Part shown: in pieces, positions 33,374 through 37,174 of the stretch | Numbering within the stretch: the stretch's first letter is position 1 | Layout: the number at the start of each line of letters is the position of its first letter | Source: Dyella sp. EPa41 | GTDB lineage: Bacteria; Pseudomonadota; Gammaproteobacteria; Xanthomonadales; Rhodanobacteraceae | Reading direction: 5' to 3' | Assembly (NCBI RefSeq): GCF_016586165.1 | Contig: NZ_BCPR01000044.1 | Location: forward strand, 1 to 37,174 | DNA length: 37,174 nucleotides | Notes under the pieces: generated by a model | Database searches by the model: none | Seen by the model: only the letters and a program-made list of their open reading frames with translations | What the model was told of the DNA's origin: nothing | Translations under genes and position numbers: made by a program

Positions 33374-33388
33374 CGGTCGCTGCAACAC
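33374..33388 (+). repeat. CGGTCG(T/C)TGCAACAC motif, second copy
   Basis: It matches the motif directly after palindrome R8 (33041-33055) at 14 of 15 bases. Both follow array genes or their palindromes. It may be part of a larger variant of the separator element. Confidence 0.5.
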
Positions 33389-33420
33389 TCCCGCCGCTCG
33401 CGCGGCCTTCGGTGCGTTGC

Positions 33421-33455
33421 AACGTCCGATTAATCTGCAATCTGAAGCGGACGTT
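33421..33455 (+). repeat. Cassette-type palindrome R10, variant with perfect AACGTCCG arms
   Basis: AACGTCCG (33421-33428) and CGGACGTT (33448-33455) are perfect complements around a 19-base loop. It is the rightmost copy and may mark the array end. GTTGCAAC overlaps its left edge. Confidence 0.65.
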
Positions 33456-34302
33456 CCACCGCGAAAGACACGTCAGACCAGTTGCGACTTCCCCATCACA
33501 GCGAAGCCACGCCAGCGCTTAGGTACTCACCGGATGCGGGCGCACGCGTACGAACAAACCATGCTCGTGTGTCGAGACCCGGGAGGCGATCCGTCCTTCA
33601 TCTCATGGGCGACCTTTGCGCAGGCGGCGGAGCCCGTCTTCTGATACAGCCTGCTCGTCGGCGCCGATAACGATGCCCGGCTCTCCTCCTCCGGGTTCGC
33701 GTTATTCGTCGGCTCTGACTTGCGGCATCAACGTGTGCCGACAGGCGTGTCGGCACGGAGTTGGTCTGTGGCGTGGTGATCGCTGACAGGCGGGGTGCTT
33801 GAGGTTTGCTAACTTCGCCAGGCCACTGCGGCGTCGGCAACGACGCGAGGCGAGTGGCTTCGACAGCAATGTCGTGAAGCGCGGGTCGCATGAGCTGGCA
33901 CCCCAGGCGACCCGCTGACCACCACCAACTCAAGGACAGTTGATCATGGCTATCGCCGATCATACGAGGCGTATTCGCCCGTCCATTCCCCTCGATGGGA
34001 CCCTCCCTTCCATTTGCGGCAGTCCGCGCTCAGCGGGCAGAGCGGCTCATAGCGGCCTGTGTCGGCGCATTCCCACAGCCGCCATCGGCGCCGCTTCCAA
34101 CCCGCCGTGCTCGCCGCCAGGCTTGAATACAGGCTTGAAGTGAGCATTTTCCGCGCGCGGTGATCGCTCTCGCGGCGTGTCGGCCGAGGGGTCGAGGCGC
34201 TGTATCCAGGCGATTACCTACATCAGTTCCGGCATGCGCCGACACGGAAGCCTGTAGGGCTTGATCCGTCATTGGGCCGTGCCTGACAGGAAAGGAAGCC
34301 CC
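33456..34302. other. Gene-poor spacer right of the array
   Basis: No gene is strongly supported in about 850 bases. A perfect nine-base hairpin GTGCCGACA/TGTCGGCAC lies at 33735-33756. A frame of 66 codons beginning ATG 33946 has AAGGACAG nine bases upstream, but its Pro/Arg/Ser-rich sequence (MAIADHTRRIRPSIPLDG) looks weak and is not annotated as a gene. Frames over 33420-33640 begin inside palindrome R10 and are unconvincing. I see no toxin gene before the antitoxin at 34303. Confidence 0.5.
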
Positions 34303-34614
34303 ATGCACTTGATACAGCTTGATCCGCTGATGGACTTTGACTCGTCGGTGCTGTTACGCAGCCCGGGCGACGTGTTGCTGAACGACCACCTGCGGCGTCC
34401 CACCCTGTCGCTGGCGTGGCTGGCACGCCGTACCGGCATTTCGTCGTCCACCTTGCGGCAGATCACCCAGGGCAAGCGACGCATCAATGCGGAGTTCGCG
34501 CTGCGCCTGGCCTGCGTGATGGAACCGACGCCGGCCTATTGGCTGGTGCTGCAGGCGCGCTACGACCTGGCGATGAAACGTGCGGCGCAAGAGAGCCGGC
34601 GACGAACGACATGA
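34303..34614 (+). CDS. HigA-like XRE-family antitoxin without a visible toxin partner
   Basis: The product (103 residues) has SPGDVLLNDHL near 20, a helix-turn-helix (LSLAWLARRTGISSSTLRQITQGKRRI, about 36-61), and RLACVMEPTPAYWLVLQARYDL near 68-89. This is the HigA/VapI arrangement in which the C-terminal WL-LQ-YDL segment is conserved. HigA represses its own operon and neutralises HigB, an mRNA interferase normally encoded directly upstream. The 850 bases upstream hold no RelE/HigB-like frame. GAAAGGAAG ahead of ATG 34303 supports the start. It may regulate other genes or be a remnant. Confidence 0.85.
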   Translation: MHLIQLDPLMDFDSSVLLRSPGDVLLNDHLRRPTLSLAWLARRTGISSSTLRQITQGKRRINAEFALRLACVMEPTPAYWLVLQARYDLAMKRAAQESRRRTT

Positions 34615-34791
34615 TCGCGCATCACCGCTTCAACCTGCGTTGGCACTTCAACCGTGTTGCGTGGCGAGCGCTGCTCGCCACGGCGGGTACGGTTCCATCA
34701 TTCGCTGGATGACACGGCGAGCGGGTGATGGCGCGAGCAGCCCGCCATGACTTCCGCGAGCGACGACGTTTCCAAGGCGGCAGCCGGGCGA

Positions 34792-35526
34792 TTACTCCGA
34801 AGCCCTGAACGTCACCACCAACACATCGCGGAACGCCGGCTCGTCGGCACGAAACGGCACCACCGGCGTCACGCCGTGATAGACGCGATGGTCGTCGATC
34901 AGTGCGGCGTCCAGCGCATGGGTGAGCGTGAAGTCGCCGAGCAGCGTGCCGTCGGGCGCGTGGATGGTGGTGGTGCCGCTGGCGATGTTCTGGCGGTTCA
35001 CCAGAAGCACGAGCACATAGTCCACGCCGTCGCGATGGCTGCCCTCGGGTGTCGGCTCACCGGCGGAATCCGTCGTCGCTTCGATGCGGAACTGGTGCAC
35101 TTCGATATGCCAGCGGCGCGAAGGCGGCGCCAGCGTTCCGAACAACTGGTGGCAGAAGCGGAAGATGGTGCGAAGGGTGGCGCCATGGACGATCGAAGCG
35201 TCGATGGGTTCAAACCAACGCTGGATGTCGCCTTGCAGGGTGTTGTATTGCAGGCTCTGGAAGTGCGCCTGGTGAGGCTCGGGCACCACGGGGCCCTCGC
35301 CCGTGGCGGAAAACGTCGCGTGCCGTCGCCGCCGGAAACGGCCTTTGGCAGCGAGGTATTCATCAACAGCCAGGTGGTTCCAGCTCTGTGCGAAGGCTGC
35401 CCAGTCCGACAGGTCGCCGTCGGCCGCCAGCAGTGAGCGCATGTGGTCGCCGTCGACGAAGGCGAATCCTTGCGAGTCCACTTGTTCCGACAGTGTTGGT
35501 TCGAACGCATCCGCGCGGTTGTTCAT
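34792..35526 (-). CDS. 2OG-Fe(II) oxygenase family protein (2OG-Fe_Oxy_2 type)
   Basis: The product (244 residues) has the non-haem iron facial triad: His164 and Asp166 in EGSHRDGVDYV and distal His217 in YHGVTPV. Arg233 in FRDVLVVTFR probably contacts 2-oxoglutarate. The double-stranded beta-helix strands (VHQFRIEAT, YVLVLLVNRQNI, GTTTIHAPDG) are visible. The family includes amino-acid hydroxylases and antibiotic or biofilm-related BsmA-like proteins, so a free amino acid or derivative is a fair guess. The start ATG 35526 has only a weak ribosome-binding site. It is divergent from a small secreted-protein gene at 35704. Confidence 0.88.
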   Translation of the reverse strand: MNNRADAFEPTLSEQVDSQGFAFVDGDHMRSLLAADGDLSDWAAFAQSWNHLAVDEYLAAKGRFRRRRHATFSATGEGPVVPEPHQAHFQSLQYNTLQGDIQRWFEPIDASIVHGATLRTIFRFCHQLFGTLAPPSRRWHIEVHQFRIEATTDSAGEPTPEGSHRDGVDYVLVLLVNRQNIASGTTTIHAPDGTLLGDFTLTHALDAALIDDHRVYHGVTPVVPFRADEPAFRDVLVVTFRASE

Positions 35527-35703
35527 GGCTGCATGATAGCGGTTATGGCATCGGGCGTCGGATGTTGCTCCGCGATGCCTGCGCCAAGGTTTCGGGGCGA
35601 TGCGCGGCTGGTCGGTCGATGCGTTTGCCGTCACGACGCTGCATACTCGCTTCGCCAACAGATGCACGGCTTCCCTACCGATGTCTACATGGAAGGACAG
35701 GAT

Positions 35704-36219
35704 ATGAAGCTCTTGTCGAAAGCGCTGGCCCTGACGCTTGTCGTTGCATCGTGGTCCCCGCTCACCGCCATGGCGGCTCCCGAAGCGGCAAACGGCCTCG
35801 GTGCGAATGGTGGATCTCCCCTGCTCGGCCGTTGGCTGCTCGATACGTCGCGGTTGCCGATGCCGCCCGGGCAGCGCCCCAAGAGCGTGACGTTTACGTT
35901 TGCCCGTGCTGGCGAAGGCAAGCTGAACGTGCACGTCGATATCGTGTATGCGCCGGGCCAGGAGGTTCATTCCGTGTCGACGCCGTCACTCGATGGAACG
36001 CCCACGGCCATCAAGGACAGTCCCGAGGCGGATACGGGCGCGTTCAGGCAACCCGCGCCCAATGTGCTGGTCATGGCGTTGCAGAAGGAGGGCGTGCTTG
36101 TTTCGACCCGGATCTACGCGGTTACGCCGGATGGCGAGCATCTGGTCGAGACGGCGGTTTATCCTGGAAACAACGGCCCGCTCGTCATGAAGGCAAGTTA
36201 CTTCACGCGCATTCGCTAG
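35704..36219 (+). CDS. Hypothetical secreted protein, small
   Basis: The product (171 residues) has a signal peptide MKLLSKALALTLVVASWSPL continuing to TAMA-AP (near 25). The mature part begins with a glycine-rich linker, then LLGRWLLDTSRLPMPPGQRP and beta-rich segments (SVTFTFARAGEGKLNVHVDI, VLVSTRIYAVTPDG, VMKASYFTRIR), which suggest a lipocalin-like or immunoglobulin-like beta domain. The family is not recognised. AAGGACAGGAT directly upstream supports ATG 35704; in-frame ATGs further upstream lack a signal start. Confidence 0.8.
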   Translation: MKLLSKALALTLVVASWSPLTAMAAPEAANGLGANGGSPLLGRWLLDTSRLPMPPGQRPKSVTFTFARAGEGKLNVHVDIVYAPGQEVHSVSTPSLDGTPTAIKDSPEADTGAFRQPAPNVLVMALQKEGVLVSTRIYAVTPDGEHLVETAVYPGNNGPLVMKASYFTRIR

Positions 36220-36314
36220 CTTGGTTGGCGCGCGACGTTCTGTTTCGAAACGGTGTCGTGCGGGTGGTTTGGCGGTGCGATGCTCTCTTCCCGGATTCCT
36301 GCCTCGATATCACC

Positions 36315-36794
36315 ATGCATAGCAGAACCCTTCACGTGGACGACCTTGAGCTCATCTGCCGGCACCGGGAAGCGATGTTTCGCGACGCCGGCAAAGGCGA
36401 CGATGTCTTGCTGCCCATGACCGAGCACTTCCGCGCGTGGCTCGGGCCACGGTTGCGCGATGGATCGTATTTTGGCTACGTGATGGTGGACGAGGGTGTT
36501 TCCGTCGCGAGCATCGGACTGATGCTGATCGACTGGCCGCCGCATCCTTTGCATCCGCTGCAGGACAAGCGTGGCTACGTACTGAATGTGTTTGTCGAAC
36601 CCGAGTACCGGCATCGCGGCCTGGCGCGCGAGCTGATGCGCCTTGCGGATGCGGAATTTGCGGCGCGAGGGGTCGGGTATGCCGTGTTGCATGCCACGGA
36701 GAAAGGCCGGCCGTTGTACCAGGGGTTGGGTTGGAGTGGGACGGCGGAGATGGCGAAGGTGTTGGTTGGAGTGCCGGGTGGCGTGGCCGGATGA
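36315..36794 (+). CDS. GNAT-family N-acetyltransferase
   Basis: The product (159 residues) carries the acetyl-CoA-binding motif A VFVEPEYRHRGLARELM at 92-108 with the R-x-x-G-x-A pyrophosphate loop, and motif B ATEKGRPLYQGLGW near 127-140. The N-terminal part (LELICRHREAMFRDAG) is typical of small-molecule acetyltransferases. The acceptor is unknown. The ribosome-binding site before ATG 36315 is weak, and the C-terminus (VPGGVAG) runs close to the repeat cluster. Confidence 0.88.
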   Translation: MHSRTLHVDDLELICRHREAMFRDAGKGDDVLLPMTEHFRAWLGPRLRDGSYFGYVMVDEGVSVASIGLMLIDWPPHPLHPLQDKRGYVLNVFVEPEYRHRGLARELMRLADAEFAARGVGYAVLHATEKGRPLYQGLGWSGTAEMAKVLVGVPGGVAG

Positions 36795-36812
36795 GAGGTG
36801 TTGCAGCTCTGC

Positions 36813-36838
36813 GGTCGCGCACAGGGTGCGCTCCTACA
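36813..36838 (-). repeat. REP-like palindrome, right-end copy 1
   Basis: GGTCGCGCACAGGGTGCGCT and CCTACA follow the GNAT stop codon by 18 bases. It is the same family and orientation as the copy at 605-630. Confidence 0.8.
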
Positions 36839-36920
36839 AGGGGGTAGCTGGAGCGTTCGGGTGAGATTGCTGAGCAATTGGCCTTGGTGATTGGCCCACC
36901 TTGTGTGGTCAGAGCTGTTC

Positions 36921-37003
36921 TGTAGGAGCGTAGCCAGTGCGCGAAAAGCCTATGGAGTGGTGTTAGCGGGGCTCTGCGGTCGCGCACAGGGTGCGCTCCT
37001 ACA
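36921..37003. repeat. REP-like doublet, first copy (83 bases)
   Basis: A variant half (TGTAGGAGCGTAGCCAGTGC then GCGAAAAG, 36921-36948), a spacer, and an inverted standard half (36978-37003) form a doublet. An almost identical doublet follows at 37088-37170. Together they suggest duplication of the whole unit. Confidence 0.8.
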
Positions 37004-37087
37004 ACGGTGTGTGTGGGCGCCGTTGAGGTGCGATCGCCACGCGGTTGGTCTTCGCGGGTGGTTCGCTTTGGTGTCGCTGGCCGTTCC

Positions 37088-37170
37088 TGTAGGAGCGTAG
37101 CCAGTGCGCGAAAAGCCTACGGAGCGGTGTTGGCGGGGCCCTGCGGTCGCGCACTGGGTGCGCTCCTACA
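37088..37170. repeat. REP-like doublet, second copy (83 bases)
   Basis: It repeats the unit at 36921-37003 with a few changes (CTATGGAGTGG becomes CTACGGAGCGG, and CACAGGG becomes CACTGGG). The interval between the starts is 167 bases. The window ends just after it, so the series may continue. Confidence 0.8.
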
Positions 37171-37174
37171 ATGG

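Noticed and set aside
28911-33455. Classical integron attC sites or a CRISPR array
   Set aside because: The palindromes lack GTTRRRY/RYYYAAC cores and the paired internal boxes of attC, and no integrase is in view. Spacing is gene-sized and variable, which excludes CRISPR.
33417-33644. A 75-codon frame after the array
   Set aside because: It begins inside palindrome R10 and has no ribosome-binding site or protein-like pattern.

Overview
The window looks like chromosome from a high-GC gammaproteobacterium of the Lysobacterales (Xanthomonadales), probably Rhodanobacteraceae (Dyella, Luteibacter or Rhodanobacter type). The basis is the G+C-rich coding sequence, several large TonB-dependent receptors, a Clp/CRP-like operator, and dispersed 26-28 base palindromic repeats around the core GTAGGAGCGCACCCTGTGCG at both ends. 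The taxonomic placement is inference. I see no rRNA, tRNA, transposase, integrase, phage gene or CRISPR array.

Left part (1-9.6 kb): a repeat-rich spacer, then an RND efflux pump gene without an adaptor partner and a BtuB-type cobalamin receptor, both on the minus strand. The receptor leader carries a clear cobalamin riboswitch (about 6050-6230). A TGTGA-N6-TCACG palindrome lies between this leader and a divergent 1002-residue Oar-like TonB receptor, which ends at a strong intrinsic terminator.

Middle (9.6-28.7 kb): a two-gene osmoprotectant-type ABC importer (ATPase, then a fused binding protein-permease, overlapping by ATGA); a small unknown protein; a MetA-like outer-membrane protein; a bestrophin-family channel; an SDR protein lacking the usual Tyr/Lys pair; a third TonB receptor; and a membrane diguanylate cyclase with an intact I-site. 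Four minus-strand genes follow: a YjjG-like HAD phosphatase, a PMT/ArnT-like glycosyltransferase, a membrane LytTR regulator and a CocE/S15-type hydrolase whose presumed catalytic Asp is Tyr. On the plus strand come a DUF4386 membrane protein and a Tat-exported M24 peptidase.

The most unusual segment is 28.9-33.5 kb. It has lower G+C (53% in a hand-counted row at 29041, against 68% at 14161). It holds nine short, mostly unrecognised genes, all on the plus strand. Copies of a roughly 30-base imperfect palindrome (arms GTCCGCT and AGCGGAC around a conserved TCCGACCC centre) separate almost every neighbouring pair, always in the same orientation. The layout resembles an integron cassette array, but the repeat is not a canonical attC and no integrase is present. 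Two products are small cysteine-rich proteins (one CPCC family, one with two CxxC pairs), several are predicted to be exported or membrane bound, and the first gene appears to be cut short by a TAG codon.

Right end (33.5-37.2 kb): a gene-poor spacer, an orphan HigA-like antitoxin, a 2OG-Fe(II) oxygenase, a small secreted protein, a GNAT acetyltransferase, and a repeat cluster that includes an 83-base doublet present twice.
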